A stretch of 55,727 bases of DNA from contig NZ_JAUYOJ010000147.1 in assembly GCF_030697925.1 (NCBI RefSeq), positions 1 through 55,727 on the forward strand, in the 5' to 3' direction. Position 1 is the first letter of the stretch, and the number at the start of each line of letters is the position of its first letter. The position numbers and the translations under genes were made by a program. The DNA is from Phenylobacterium sp. (GTDB lineage Bacteria; Pseudomonadota; Alphaproteobacteria; Caulobacterales; Caulobacteraceae). The notes beneath the pieces are model-generated. The model saw only the letters and a list, made by a program, of their open reading frames with translations, made no database searches and was not told where the DNA came from. Below are positions 47,636-55,727 of the stretch, in pieces.

Positions 47636-50323
47636 ATGAGCCGGATTTCGAAGCGTCTGCTTTTCGCGAGCGCGCTGCTCACCACCGCGATGCTGAGCAC
47701 ACAGGCTGGCGCGCAGCAGCTGGCCGCCAACGACGTCGACGAGGTGATCGTCACGGGCAGCCGCATCAAGCGCGAGGACATAACCGGGGTGGGCCCGGCC
47801 ACGGTGGTCAGCCAGGAACAGATCGCCCGGGCCGGCATCACCAATGTCGAGGCCCTGCTGCAGCGCCTGCCGGCCTCGGCGGGCGCCGCGGGCAACCAGA
47901 CCAACGCCTATTGGACCGGCAACGGCTACGGCACGGCGCAGGTCAACCTGCGCGGCCTGGGCATCAACCGGACCCTCACCCTGATCAACGGCCGCCGGGT
48001 CGTGAACGGCGGCACGGGCGCCAACAGCGCGCCCGACCTGAACATGATCCCGACCGCCATCATCGGCCGGATGGATGTCCTGAAGGACGGCGCCTCGGCG
48101 ATCTACGGCGCGGACGCGGTCGCGGGCGTGGTGAATATCGTTACTCTCGACAAGTACCAGGGCCTGAAGCTCTCGGCCAAGTACGGCGTCACCGACGAGA
48201 GCGACGGCGGGGAATACAATGTCGACGTCCTATGGGGTCTGCGCGGCGAGCGCGGCGGCGTCACCGCGGCCCTGACCTACCAGAAGACCGAAGTGGTCAA
48301 CCTGGCCAGCCGCGCGCCCTGCGGTCTCGGCGAGGTCGGCGGGGCGCTCGTCTGCGTCTCCAGCGCCTCGACCATCGGCGGTCGCGCGGTCCTCAACGGC
48401 CAGCAGATCAACTTCAACCAGACACCCGGCGGCAACGGCAATTTCTTCGAGCCCTACAGCGCGGCGAAGCACAACTTCAACTCGAACCCGTTCCTCAATG
48501 CGGTCTCGCCGCTGGAGCGGATCAGCACGGCGTTCCTGGCCGACTACGAACTCACCGATAAGGTCAGCCTGTTCGCGGAGTTCTTCTTCACCCACCGCGA
48601 GAGCAACCAGATCGCCACGCCGGGCACCCTGCGCAACCTGGCGATCTCGGCGACCAACCCGACCAACCCGACGGGCCAGAACATCACGGTGATCCAGCGC
48701 CGCCTGGCCGAGCCGGGCCCGCGCCAATTCTTCCAGGAGACCGACACCTACCGGTTCGTGGGCGGCGCCAAGGGCTCGATCGTGGGTGACTGGACCTGGG
48801 AAGCGGCGGTCAACTGGGGCCGCAACACTGGCATCGACGGCATGACCAACATCGCCAACAAGGAGCGGGTGAACAACACGCTGAACACGGCCATCTGCAG
48901 CGCCGCGGCCGGCGCGACCATCCCCTGCGCGGACTATCTGGGCGCGGGCGATGTGACCCAGCAGGTGCTCGACTACATCCTGTTCACCTCGCGCGACTCC
49001 GGCGGCAACGAACAGCGCAGCGTCACCGCCGACGTCACCGGCACGGTCTTCCAACTGCCGGCCGGCCCGCTCCTGGCCGCCGCCGGCCTGGTCTATCGGG
49101 ACGAAGAAGGGTGGCGGAACCCCGACGCCCTGACCGTCCTGGGCATCGCCAACACCAACCAGCAAGATCCCATCTCCGGCAAGACCAAGGCCAAGGAGGC
49201 CTATCTCGAACTCTCCGCGCCGCTGCTGGCCGACCTGCCGATGGTGCGCAAGCTCGAGCTCGACGGCGCCGTCCGTTATTCCGACTACGACCTGTTCGGC
49301 AGCAACACGACCTACAAGGTCGGCCTGAACTGGACCGTGATCGACAGCCTGCGCCTGCGGGCGACCTTCGGCACCGGCTTCCGCATTCCGAGCGTGCCCG
49401 AACTGTTCGGCGGTGTGGCCGAGGGCAACCTGACCACGACCGATCCGTGCAGCCGCTACAGCACCAGCGGAAACGCCACCCTGATCGCCAACTGCCAGGC
49501 CTCCGGCGTTCCCGCCGGCTACGTCCAGCTCGGCAACACCGTGCTGACCACGGTAGGCGGCAACCAGAACCTGCAGCCGGAAACCGCCGAGACCCTGACC
49601 CTCGGCCTGGTGTGGCAGCCGACCCAGGTCAGCGGTCTCTCGGTGACCGTCGACTATTTCGACATCAAGATCAAGGACGCCATCCGCTCGATTCCGGGCT
49701 CCACCAAGCTGGCGGTCTGCTATGCGGCGCCCGGCCTGACCCACCCCTTCTGCGGCCCGGCCAACTTCACCCGCAGTTCGCTGACCGGCGAGGTCAACTT
49801 CCTCTCGGCCCAGCCCTCGAACGCGGGCATGGAGCAGATGAAGGGTGTCGACGTCGGCGTGCGCTACGACTTCGACATCGGCGAACGGCGCGCCAGCCTC
49901 GACTGGAACACCACCTATCTCGACGAATACGTGATCACGCCGTTCCTTGGCGCGGACCCGATCGAGTTCGACGGCCATATCGGCGGCGGCAACGGCGGCT
50001 ATCCGCACTGGCGCTCGAACGCCAGCTTCTCGGTGATGGATGAGCGCTGGACGGGGACCTATTCGGTCCAGTGGATCGGCAAGGCGACCGACTTCAACGC
50101 CGCGCCCGCCGACATCGGCTACCGTGCGCCGAACGTCTTCTATCACAACGCCCAGTTCGCCTATCGCCTGGGCGAGAGCGCCGACATCGCCGTCGGCGTC
50201 GACAACATCTTCGACAAGAAGGCGCCCTTCATCAAAAGCTGGACCGACGGCAACACCGACACCATGACCTACGACCTGCTCGGTCGCCGGGGTTATGTGC
50301 GGCTGACCTATCAGTTCAACTAG
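47636..50323 (+). CDS. TonB-dependent receptor next to PepSY proteins
   Basis: 895-residue outer-membrane receptor. The signal peptide ends near AGAQQ; then VDEVIVTGSRIKREDITGVG and a plug with NLRGLGINRTLTLINGRRVV and LKDGASAIYGADAVAGVVNI. The barrel ends LTYQFN. ATG at 47636 is chosen because AGGGGA lies six bases upstream and the signal peptide begins there; earlier in-frame ATG codons exist. Two PepSY membrane proteins follow on the same strand, an arrangement common for siderophore or metal-chelate uptake with inner-membrane reduction. The cargo is unknown. Confidence 0.9.
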   Translation: MSRISKRLLFASALLTTAMLSTQAGAQQLAANDVDEVIVTGSRIKREDITGVGPATVVSQEQIARAGITNVEALLQRLPASAGAAGNQTNAYWTGNGYGTAQVNLRGLGINRTLTLINGRRVVNGGTGANSAPDLNMIPTAIIGRMDVLKDGASAIYGADAVAGVVNIVTLDKYQGLKLSAKYGVTDESDGGEYNVDVLWGLRGERGGVTAALTYQKTEVVNLASRAPCGLGEVGGALVCVSSASTIGGRAVLNGQQINFNQTPGGNGNFFEPYSAAKHNFNSNPFLNAVSPLERISTAFLADYELTDKVSLFAEFFFTHRESNQIATPGTLRNLAISATNPTNPTGQNITVIQRRLAEPGPRQFFQETDTYRFVGGAKGSIVGDWTWEAAVNWGRNTGIDGMTNIANKERVNNTLNTAICSAAAGATIPCADYLGAGDVTQQVLDYILFTSRDSGGNEQRSVTADVTGTVFQLPAGPLLAAAGLVYRDEEGWRNPDALTVLGIANTNQQDPISGKTKAKEAYLELSAPLLADLPMVRKLELDGAVRYSDYDLFGSNTTYKVGLNWTVIDSLRLRATFGTGFRIPSVPELFGGVAEGNLTTTDPCSRYSTSGNATLIANCQASGVPAGYVQLGNTVLTTVGGNQNLQPETAETLTLGLVWQPTQVSGLSVTVDYFDIKIKDAIRSIPGSTKLAVCYAAPGLTHPFCGPANFTRSSLTGEVNFLSAQPSNAGMEQMKGVDVGVRYDFDIGERRASLDWNTTYLDEYVITPFLGADPIEFDGHIGGGNGGYPHWRSNASFSVMDERWTGTYSVQWIGKATDFNAAPADIGYRAPNVFYHNAQFAYRLGESADIAVGVDNIFDKKAPFIKSWTDGNTDTMTYDLLGRRGYVRLTYQFN

Positions 50324-50332
50324 ACGCCTTCG

Positions 50333-50369
50333 GGCGCCGGGCGGGAAACCCCATGTCCTGCCCGGCGCC
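50333..50369 (+). terminator. Hairpin between the TBDR and the PepSY genes
   Basis: Perfect 10-bp stem (GGCGCCGGGC / GCCCGGCGCC) with a 17-base loop, ten bases after the TBDR stop. It could lower read-through into the PepSY genes or protect the 3' end of the receptor mRNA. Confidence 0.5.
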
Positions 50370-50405
50370 GATCCTTTCGAGAATTCGGCGGTAAGAGAGA
50401 CCACG

Positions 50406-51107
50406 ATGCGCTTGCCAGCCTTGGCGCGAACGACCCACAAGTGGCTCGCCCTGATCATCGCCGTCCAGGCGGTGTTCTGGACGCTGAGCGGCCTCTACAT
50501 GACCGCCGTCCACATCGACATCATCCACGGCGACCACCTGGTGCGGACGGTCGAGCCGCGTGCCCTGTCGATGGCCGGCCTCGTGGAACCCGCCACCTTC
50601 GCCCAATCCGGCGCCAAGTCGGTTCGCCTGGAGACCCAACTCGGCAAGCCCGTCTATGTCGTCGATGCGATCCCGGGCCATATGCTGTTCGACGCCCGCA
50701 GCGGCGCGTTGCTGTCGCCGCTCGACGAAGACGCGGCCCGCGATCGGGCGCTCTTTCACTACGCCGGCAGCGGCGGCATCGTGAAGACCGAGCTGCTCGA
50801 GGTCGTGCCGGGTGAGATCAAGGGCCGGCCGGCGCCGATCTGGCGGGTCGAGTTCGAAGGCTTCTGGCGGCCGACCCTCTACATCTCTCCGCAGACCGGC
50901 GGGCTGGTGGCCAAGCGGCACGACCTCTGGCGCATCTTCGACTTCGTCTGGATGTTCCACATCATGGACTACGAAGAGCGCACGGACGTGAACAACATCC
51001 TGTTGCGCGTGGCCACCTGGATGGCCGTGGCGACCTCGCTCACCGGGGCCTGGCTCCTGCTCTACAGTTTCCGACGCCGGCGCCGCGCGCGCAAAGCCGC
51101 AGCCTGA
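50406..51107 (+). CDS. PepSY-domain inner-membrane protein 1
   Basis: 233-residue protein with an N-terminal helix (about 10-34, HKWLALIIAVQAVFWTLSGLYM), a periplasmic PepSY-like domain (about 60-180) and a C-terminal helix (about 196-222) before a basic tail. The motif WMFHIMDYEERTDVNN precedes the last helix. PepSY_TM proteins often accompany TBDRs and are thought to reduce ferric complexes. It is related to the next protein; the two genes are seven bases apart. Confidence 0.82.
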   Translation: MRLPALARTTHKWLALIIAVQAVFWTLSGLYMTAVHIDIIHGDHLVRTVEPRALSMAGLVEPATFAQSGAKSVRLETQLGKPVYVVDAIPGHMLFDARSGALLSPLDEDAARDRALFHYAGSGGIVKTELLEVVPGEIKGRPAPIWRVEFEGFWRPTLYISPQTGGLVAKRHDLWRIFDFVWMFHIMDYEERTDVNNILLRVATWMAVATSLTGAWLLLYSFRRRRRARKAAA

Positions 51108-51114
51108 GGTTCCG

Positions 51115-51855
51115 ATGTTCCTGATCCGCACGTTGCACAAATGGTTCGGCCTGATCCTCGGTCTGCAGTTCGTCCTCTGGACGATCAGCGGCGCGATGAT
51201 GGCGCTGCTCGACCACCACAAGGTCTCGGCCGAGCATTCCGTCCGCGAGCCGGCGGCGCTGATTGTCCCGGCCGACACCCTTCCCCTGGCCCGTGTCGCC
51301 GAGGCCGTCGGGGGCCCCATCCTGGCCCTGCGCCTGAAACCGCTTGGGGACGGTTTCGTCTATGAGGCCGCCACCCCGTCCGGCGTGAAGCTGGTCGACG
51401 CTACGAGCGGCCGGCCGGTTGCCGTCGACGCGGCGAGGGCAGGGGCCCTGGCCGCCGCCGCCTTCAGCGGCTCCGAGGCCGTGGCTTCGGTCCGGAAGGT
51501 GGACGCGGCCGACGTCGAGACCCGCAAGCTGCCGCTTCCCCTGTGGCGCGTGGAGTTCGCCGACGCCGAGCGCACGACGCTCCTGTTGTCGGCCGCGACC
51601 GGTGACGTCCTCGAGCGCCGCAACAACAGCTGGCGACTGTGGGACGTGTTCTGGATGATCCACATCATGGACTACACCAAGCGCGAAAGCTTCAACCACC
51701 CGCTGATCATCACCGTCGCGGCGGGCATCGCCTGGCTGGCGCTGAGCGGCCTCATCCTGCTGGTCCAGAGCTTCCGGCGGCGCGACTTCGCCTGGGTCCT
51801 GGACCCCGTCGAGCGTCTACGGGGCGGGCCGAAGGCGCGGGTGCGCGAGAGCTGA
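51115..51855 (+). CDS. PepSY-domain inner-membrane protein 2 (paralogue)
   Basis: 246-residue paralogue of the preceding protein. An N-terminal helix (LHKWFGLILGLQFVLWTISG), a PepSY-like domain and MIHIMDYTKRESFNHPL before a C-terminal helix repeat the same layout. The shared HKW...LW/WT and HIMDY motifs show duplication. It probably forms a heteromer with its neighbour in the inner membrane and works with the TBDR upstream. Confidence 0.82.
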   Translation: MFLIRTLHKWFGLILGLQFVLWTISGAMMALLDHHKVSAEHSVREPAALIVPADTLPLARVAEAVGGPILALRLKPLGDGFVYEAATPSGVKLVDATSGRPVAVDAARAGALAAAAFSGSEAVASVRKVDAADVETRKLPLPLWRVEFADAERTTLLLSAATGDVLERRNNSWRLWDVFWMIHIMDYTKRESFNHPLIITVAAGIAWLALSGLILLVQSFRRRDFAWVLDPVERLRGGPKARVRES

Positions 51856-51938
51856 CCCGTCGGCCCGCGGCGGCCACGCCGCCTCGCCGATCATGATAGC
51901 CTCGCGGTGACGATCAGGTCGGGGGGAAGCAGATCCGC

Positions 51939-52697
51939 ATGAGTTCCGGCGGCGACACCACGCTCAACAAACGGATCCGCACCGAGATCGCCGAGCGTAT
52001 CCTCTCCGGGGAGCTGGCCCCAGGTGATCGGATTCCCTACGAGCACGAGCTGATGGCCCAGTACGGCTGTTCGCGGATGACCGTGAACAAGGCCCTCTCG
52101 CCGCTCGCCGACAGCGGCCTCATCGTCCGGCAGCGGCGCGCGGGGACCTTCGTCTCGCGGCCGAGGGTCCATTCGGCGGTGCTCGACATCCTGGACATCC
52201 AGGCCGACATCACCAGCCGCGGCGAGGCTTACGGCTACGAGCTGCTGTCGCAGAAGTCGCGGGCGGCGAACAAGCGTGACCGCGAGGAACTCGAGTTGGA
52301 CGGCCCCGCCCAGGTCGTCGTCCTGCGCTGCCTCCATCGGGCCGACGGCCGGCCCTTCGCCCTGGAGGAACGGCTCATCAGCCTCGCGTCGGTTCCGAAG
52401 GCCGTGGCGATGGACTTCGCGGCGACGCCCCCGGGGACCTGGCTGCTCGGCTCGGTGGCCTGGACCCAGGCCGAACACCGCATCAGCGCGATCAACGTCT
52501 CACGCGCGACCGCGAAGACCCTGCGGATCGATCCCACGGCCGCCTGCCTTTCCCTGGAGCGACGGACCTGGCGGGGACGCGAGCCGATCACCCATGTCCG
52601 CCTGACCTTCCCGGGCGACTCCTACGACCTTGTGGCGCGCTTCGCCCCGCCCTCGACCCCTGGCCTGCCAAGCGCGGCGCCACGTGGCGGCAAGTAG
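51939..52697 (+). CDS. GntR family regulator, HutC subfamily
   Basis: 252-residue regulator. An N-terminal winged helix (about 9-76, LNKRIRTEIAERILSGELAP then EHELMAQYGCSRMTVNKALS) is followed by a UTRA effector domain. It most resembles HutC, the histidine-utilisation repressor (urocanate-responsive), in the family. No hut genes are in the window, so the target is unknown; hut genes elsewhere or a fragment of a former locus are possible. Confidence 0.87.
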   Translation: MSSGGDTTLNKRIRTEIAERILSGELAPGDRIPYEHELMAQYGCSRMTVNKALSPLADSGLIVRQRRAGTFVSRPRVHSAVLDILDIQADITSRGEAYGYELLSQKSRAANKRDREELELDGPAQVVVLRCLHRADGRPFALEERLISLASVPKAVAMDFAATPPGTWLLGSVAWTQAEHRISAINVSRATAKTLRIDPTAACLSLERRTWRGREPITHVRLTFPGDSYDLVARFAPPSTPGLPSAAPRGGK

Positions 52698-52724
52698 GGG
52701 AATGGAGGCCGCGACCGTAGCTTC

Positions 52725-52811
52725 ATGCGGGCGGCGTTCGTGAAGCACGATGGTTTTCAGTGCGGCTACTGCGCGCCGGGACAGATCTGTTCGGCGATGG
52801 CGATGCTTGAC
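52725..52811 (+). pseudogene. Fragment of a molybdenum-hydroxylase 2Fe-2S subunit
   Basis: About 29 codons encode VKHDGFQCGYCAPGQICSAM, the second [2Fe-2S] motif of xanthine dehydrogenase / aldehyde oxidase small subunits (PaoA/YagT type), then similarity stops. No upstream first cluster and no downstream remainder are present in any frame that I can see. The open frame runs on to 53003 but without family sequence. A relic of a deleted gene. Confidence 0.75.
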
Positions 52812-53005
52812 CCTGATCAAGGCCCGGCTCCCGGTTCCGGCCGAACCTGCAACTCCCACCGAGCCCGCGCAGGGCGGCTCGCATTGGCGTACGGAGGAAT
52901 CCACCTGACCGTACGAAATCCGGTCCTGATGCTGAGCCTGGCGACCGCCGCACTCTTGAACAACGGCCTCGTCGCGACGTGCGACGAACTGTTCACGGCC
53001 TGACC

Positions 53006-53239
53006 ATGGCGGCGCGCGGATCCAACCTCGCCCAGGTTATATTCGGCCTGGTGTTCCTTCTGGCGGGACTCACCGGCATGGCTGCCTTGATCGCGGTTAC
53101 CTACGGAGACTCCGCCGCGTCCCAGGCGTTGGCGCTTCGGCTGGGCCTGACCCTCAGCCTGCTCCTCTCGGCGGTCGCCCAGACGCTAGTGTTGCTGGGG
53201 GCCTGGCTGCTGTGGCGGTCGAACCACCGAGAGCGCTGA
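53006..53239 (+). CDS. Small two-helix membrane protein
   Basis: 77-residue protein with two predicted helices (about 8-30 and 43-68) and a basic C-terminus (WRSNHRER). ATG at 53006 is preferred; an upstream in-frame ATG at 52979 lies in the relic region. No known motif. The next gene, an alcohol dehydrogenase, starts 31 bp later on the same strand, so the two may be co-transcribed. Confidence 0.55.
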   Translation: MAARGSNLAQVIFGLVFLLAGLTGMAALIAVTYGDSAASQALALRLGLTLSLLLSAVAQTLVLLGAWLLWRSNHRER

Positions 53240-53270
53240 CCGTTTCACTTTCACCCCCGGGGATCGTCCG

Positions 53271-54263
53271 ATGCTGCGCATGGTCCTGAAGACCCGCCGC
53301 ACGCCTCTTGTCGCGGAGGCGTGCGCCGATCCCGAACCCGGGCCGGGCGAGCTTCGGCTGCGGGTGCGAGCCTGCGGCGTCTGCCGGACCGACCTGCACG
53401 TGGTGGATGGAGACCTGGGGGACCGTGGCGCGCCGGTGGTCCCCGGCCATGAGATCGTGGGTGTCGTCGATGCTCTCGGACCGGACGTGGCCGGCGTGCC
53501 GATCGGCGAGCGGCGGGGCGTGGCCTGGCTGGGCGGGACCTGCGGCGTCTGCCGCTACTGCCGCGATGGCCGGGAGAACCTCTGCGACGATCCGACTTTC
53601 ACCGGCTGGACCCGCGACGGCGGCTATGCGGACACGGTGATCGCTCGGGCCGAATTCACCTTCCCCCTGCCGGGGAGCCTGTCCGACCTGGAGGCGGCGC
53701 CGTTGCTGTGCGCGGGGCTCATCGGTTTCCGCGCCTGGCGGATAGCGTGTGAGGCGCAAAAGGTCGAGCGGCTCGGTCTTTACGGCTTCGGCGCCGCGGC
53801 GCACCTGCTGGCGCAGCTCGCCGTCCATGAAGGCCAAACCGTTCACGCCTTCACGCGCGAGGGGGACGAGGCGGCTCAGGCGCTCGCGCGGCAGCTGGGC
53901 TGCGTGTGGGCGGGCGGGTCCGGCGAACGGCCGCATCAGCCGCTCGACGCCGTGATCATATTCGCCCCTGTCGGGGATCTCGTACCCACAGCCCTGGCCG
54001 CGGTCCGCAAGGGCGGTACCGTCGTGTGCGGTGGAATCCATATGAGCGACATCCCGAGCTTTGCCTACGACCTGCTCTGGGGCGAACGACGCCTGGTGTC
54101 GGTCGCCAACCTTACCCGCCAGGATGCGCGGGACTACCTGCCGCTGGCTCATGCGGCGGGTGTGCGCCCGCACGTGCGGCCCTACGCATTGCTGGACGCC
54201 AATCAGGCGCTCGACGACCTACGCCATGGCGCGTTTTCGGGCGCGGCGGTGCTGCTGCCTTAG
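53271..54263 (+). CDS. Zinc-dependent alcohol dehydrogenase family protein
   Basis: 330-residue MDR-family oxidoreductase. Catalytic-zinc ligands Cys38 (CGVCRTDLH) with His60/Glu61 (PGHE), structural-zinc Cys91, Cys94, Cys97 and Cys105, and a nucleotide-binding turn YGFGAAAHLLAQLA near 157-170. It most resembles AdhP-like enzymes annotated as zinc-binding alcohol dehydrogenases. The direction and substrate are not predictable. Confidence 0.9.
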   Translation: MLRMVLKTRRTPLVAEACADPEPGPGELRLRVRACGVCRTDLHVVDGDLGDRGAPVVPGHEIVGVVDALGPDVAGVPIGERRGVAWLGGTCGVCRYCRDGRENLCDDPTFTGWTRDGGYADTVIARAEFTFPLPGSLSDLEAAPLLCAGLIGFRAWRIACEAQKVERLGLYGFGAAAHLLAQLAVHEGQTVHAFTREGDEAAQALARQLGCVWAGGSGERPHQPLDAVIIFAPVGDLVPTALAAVRKGGTVVCGGIHMSDIPSFAYDLLWGERRLVSVANLTRQDARDYLPLAHAAGVRPHVRPYALLDANQALDDLRHGAFSGAAVLLP

Positions 54264-54633
54264 GACCGCGGGGAGGGCCGGTTGCCTTCGACGGCCACGC
54301 ACCGCCGTCCAGAATGACTGGCCCGCGTACTTGTGGCGGCCTATCCGGAAGGCTCCCGCGCCGTTTCGGCCCAGCCCAACGCAAACGCGGACAGTCGCGA
54401 CCGGACTAGGTTCTCCGCCGCCAACGCGGACGCGCGGGTCAGTGGCTCATGAGCACGAAGTATTCCGGCCGATGCATGAGGTCGTCGGTCACGCCCCGCC
54501 AAGCCGCCCGAACATTTGGGAGCGTCCCCTGAGCACGGCCCTCGACTTCGTCTTCCGACAGCCGCGCGGTTGATCTTGCTCAAAGCGCGCCGCCCGCTGC
54601 TGCGCCAGTCTGACCTCCATAGGAGAAATGCCG
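54264..54633. other. Intergenic region without a recognisable gene
   Basis: 370 bp. Several short frames cross it on both strands but none has both a ribosome-binding site and recognisable protein sequence. The promoter of the following small gene should be here. Confidence 0.4.
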
Positions 54634-54942
54634 ATGTCGAAATCCCTGACCCGCAAGGTGAAGCACGAGCTCGAGGACACCCTTGAGGACGTCGCCAAGA
54701 CGCTGCGGCAAGCCGCCGACGGCCTGAGCGACGACGCCGAGAAGGCGGTGGCGCAGGCCGCTCACGCCCTTCGCCTGGCCGCCGAGGCGCTCGCCGACAA
54801 GGCGTCGCCCGAAGTGAAATATGTCGCGCAGAAAGCTATGGCCGAGGCTAGGGCGCACCCGATCGCCACGGCTGCGGCGGCGCTGTCGGCGGCGGCCGCC
54901 CTGATCTCGGTCCTGAGTGTCACGCGGAAGAAGGTCGCCTAG
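54634..54942 (+). CDS. Small ElaB/DUF883-like helical membrane-anchored protein
   Basis: 102 residues: a long charged amphipathic helix region (about 1-75, rich in Ala, Glu, Asp and Lys) and a C-terminal membrane segment (about 77-95) before KKVA. This is the shape of ElaB/YqjD-type proteins, which tether to the inner membrane and in some species bind ribosomes or respond to stress. ATG at 54634 is chosen because AGGAG lies eight bases upstream; the ATG at 54628 is too close to it. Confidence 0.68.
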   Translation: MSKSLTRKVKHELEDTLEDVAKTLRQAADGLSDDAEKAVAQAAHALRLAAEALADKASPEVKYVAQKAMAEARAHPIATAAAALSAAAALISVLSVTRKKVA

Positions 54943-54980
54943 CCGCGATCCGCTCGCGGGTGGCCGCCGAGGAGTCGGTG

Positions 54981-55530
54981 ATGACCAGGCGCGGAGTGCT
55001 GATCGGCGGTCTGGCCGCGGCGGCGGCGCTGGGTGGCGTCGTCGATCCTCGTCCGCTTCCTGGGCGGCCAGCCGGAGGTGTTTGCGACCGCGTCGCCGGC
55101 CGAGCGGCAGCGCGTCCTGGACATCGTGCGGAGCGTAGAGCCCCTGTCGCAGCGCTATCGCGGCATCAATGTCGACAGTACGCCGGATCTGCACGAACCG
55201 CCGCTAGAGCGGATCTCCGCGCCGACCCTGATCGTCTCGGCCCGCGACGACCTCTTCAACACCCTGCCGGCGGCGCAGTATGCTGCGGACCGGATTCCGG
55301 GCGCGCGGCTCGCCGTCTACGACACGGGCGGACACCTCTTGGTGGGGCGCGGGGCGGCGGTCCGCGCAGAGGCGAAGACGTTTATCGACAGCGCAGGCGC
55401 TGGGCGGGTCGGGGCGGATCATCGGTCCCGGACCTCCCCTCAAGCCCGAGCACGTCTGGTCGATCCGGCGGAATTAATCCGTTCGGATGCAAATCATGGC
55501 AGCTTGGCTCGGAACGTAGATTTTAACTGA
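54981..55530 (+). pseudogene. Alpha/beta hydrolase with internal deletion and frame change
   Basis: The start encodes MTRRGVLIGGLAAAAALGG, a membrane or signal segment usual at the N-terminus of a Caulobacterales alpha/beta hydrolase family. From about 55040 the reading frame changes and encodes only the C-terminal half: ISAPTLIVSARDDLFNTLPA and YDTGGHLLVG, with the acid and His of the triad. The nucleophile elbow and lid, perhaps 150 or more residues, are missing. A broken gene, although the downstream frame is open to 55530. Confidence 0.75.
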
Positions 55531-55614
55531 TATCGGACGGACATTCGTTGGACCCCAACGACGGAGGCTGCTCCGGCGGCCTTCGGGTTACACCAATCTT
55601 TTCAAGGAGAAAGA

Positions 55615-55690
<76 letters not shown>

Positions 55691-55727
55691 ATTCGTCGTT
55701 CGGGACCTGTCGAGCCCCGGCGGCGAG

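Noticed and set aside
47224..47904. 226-residue minus-strand frame across the AT-richer region
   Set aside because: Its first half is antisense to the TBDR signal region and the rest has no domain signature; kept only as a note on the region.

Overview
The window is about 56 kb of very GC-rich DNA (clearly lower only in a few intergenic stretches). It reads as the chromosome of an aerobic, oligotrophic alphaproteobacterium, most likely Caulobacteraceae (Phenylobacterium/Caulobacter-like). The reasons are four TonB-dependent receptors (TBDRs), a TonB protein with a long proline run, GC-rich codon use with frequent GTG/TTG starts, and gene families typical of that group. The genus is inferred from gene content only.

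Layout. 1-4.1 kb: the conserved tesA / ybbA-ybbP divergent neighbourhood. 4.1-4.7 kb: a small phage-like gene and a 291-bp nested inverted-repeat element. 4.7-9.3 kb (minus): an operon for a 2-oxoacid:ferredoxin oxidoreductase (korA, korB) preceded by a flavin/Fe-S NAD(P)H oxidoreductase. 9.6-13.4 kb: two small proteins, a TonB-family protein and a hybrid histidine kinase. 13.5-19 kb: a TBDR, an Lrp/AsnC regulator and a secreted M20 hydrolase, probably one peptide or N-acyl amino acid uptake module. 19.3-31.3 kb: a sugar-acid region. It has a cupin and a TBDR, an ExuT-like MFS transporter with a Tat-exported protein of unknown function, and a minus-strand operon kdgD - ketoglutarate semialdehyde dehydrogenase - LysR - carboxylesterase that ends at 2-oxoglutarate.

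31.6-42.4 kb: an amine catabolism island. An SDR and a TetR regulator precede an aromatic-amine-dehydrogenase-type cluster (aauB, aauE, aauD, aauA), two c-type cytochromes, a TBDR, an aldehyde dehydrogenase and an acyl-CoA ligase. Most of these genes overlap or are tightly packed. The implied route is: amine crosses the outer membrane, is oxidised in the periplasm to an aldehyde with electrons passing to cytochrome c, then becomes an acid and a CoA thioester. Two adjacent palindromic boxes, one covering a TTGACA -35 element, sit in front of aauB.

42.4-47 kb: a metal-signalling and copper-resistance block. A CnrY-like membrane anti-sigma, a CnrX-like periplasmic metal sensor and a CnrH-like ECF sigma factor are followed by copA, copB and a CusF-like protein. 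Three sites share GAGGG-N16-CGTAT: before the sensor operon, before copA, and after the CusF gene upstream of the next TBDR. I propose this as the promoter of the ECF sigma factor. 47-52 kb: an AT-richer gap, a TBDR and two PepSY membrane proteins. 52-55.7 kb: a HutC-type GntR regulator, a fragment of a molybdenum-hydroxylase Fe-S subunit, small proteins, a zinc alcohol dehydrogenase, an alpha/beta hydrolase with an internal deletion, and a tRNA-Lys(CTT) at the right edge.

The most interesting observations are the GAGGG-N16-CGTAT promoter family linked to Cnr-type signalling over copper genes, and the compact aau-type amine operon that lacks the known TTQ maturation genes but has its own outer-membrane receptor.
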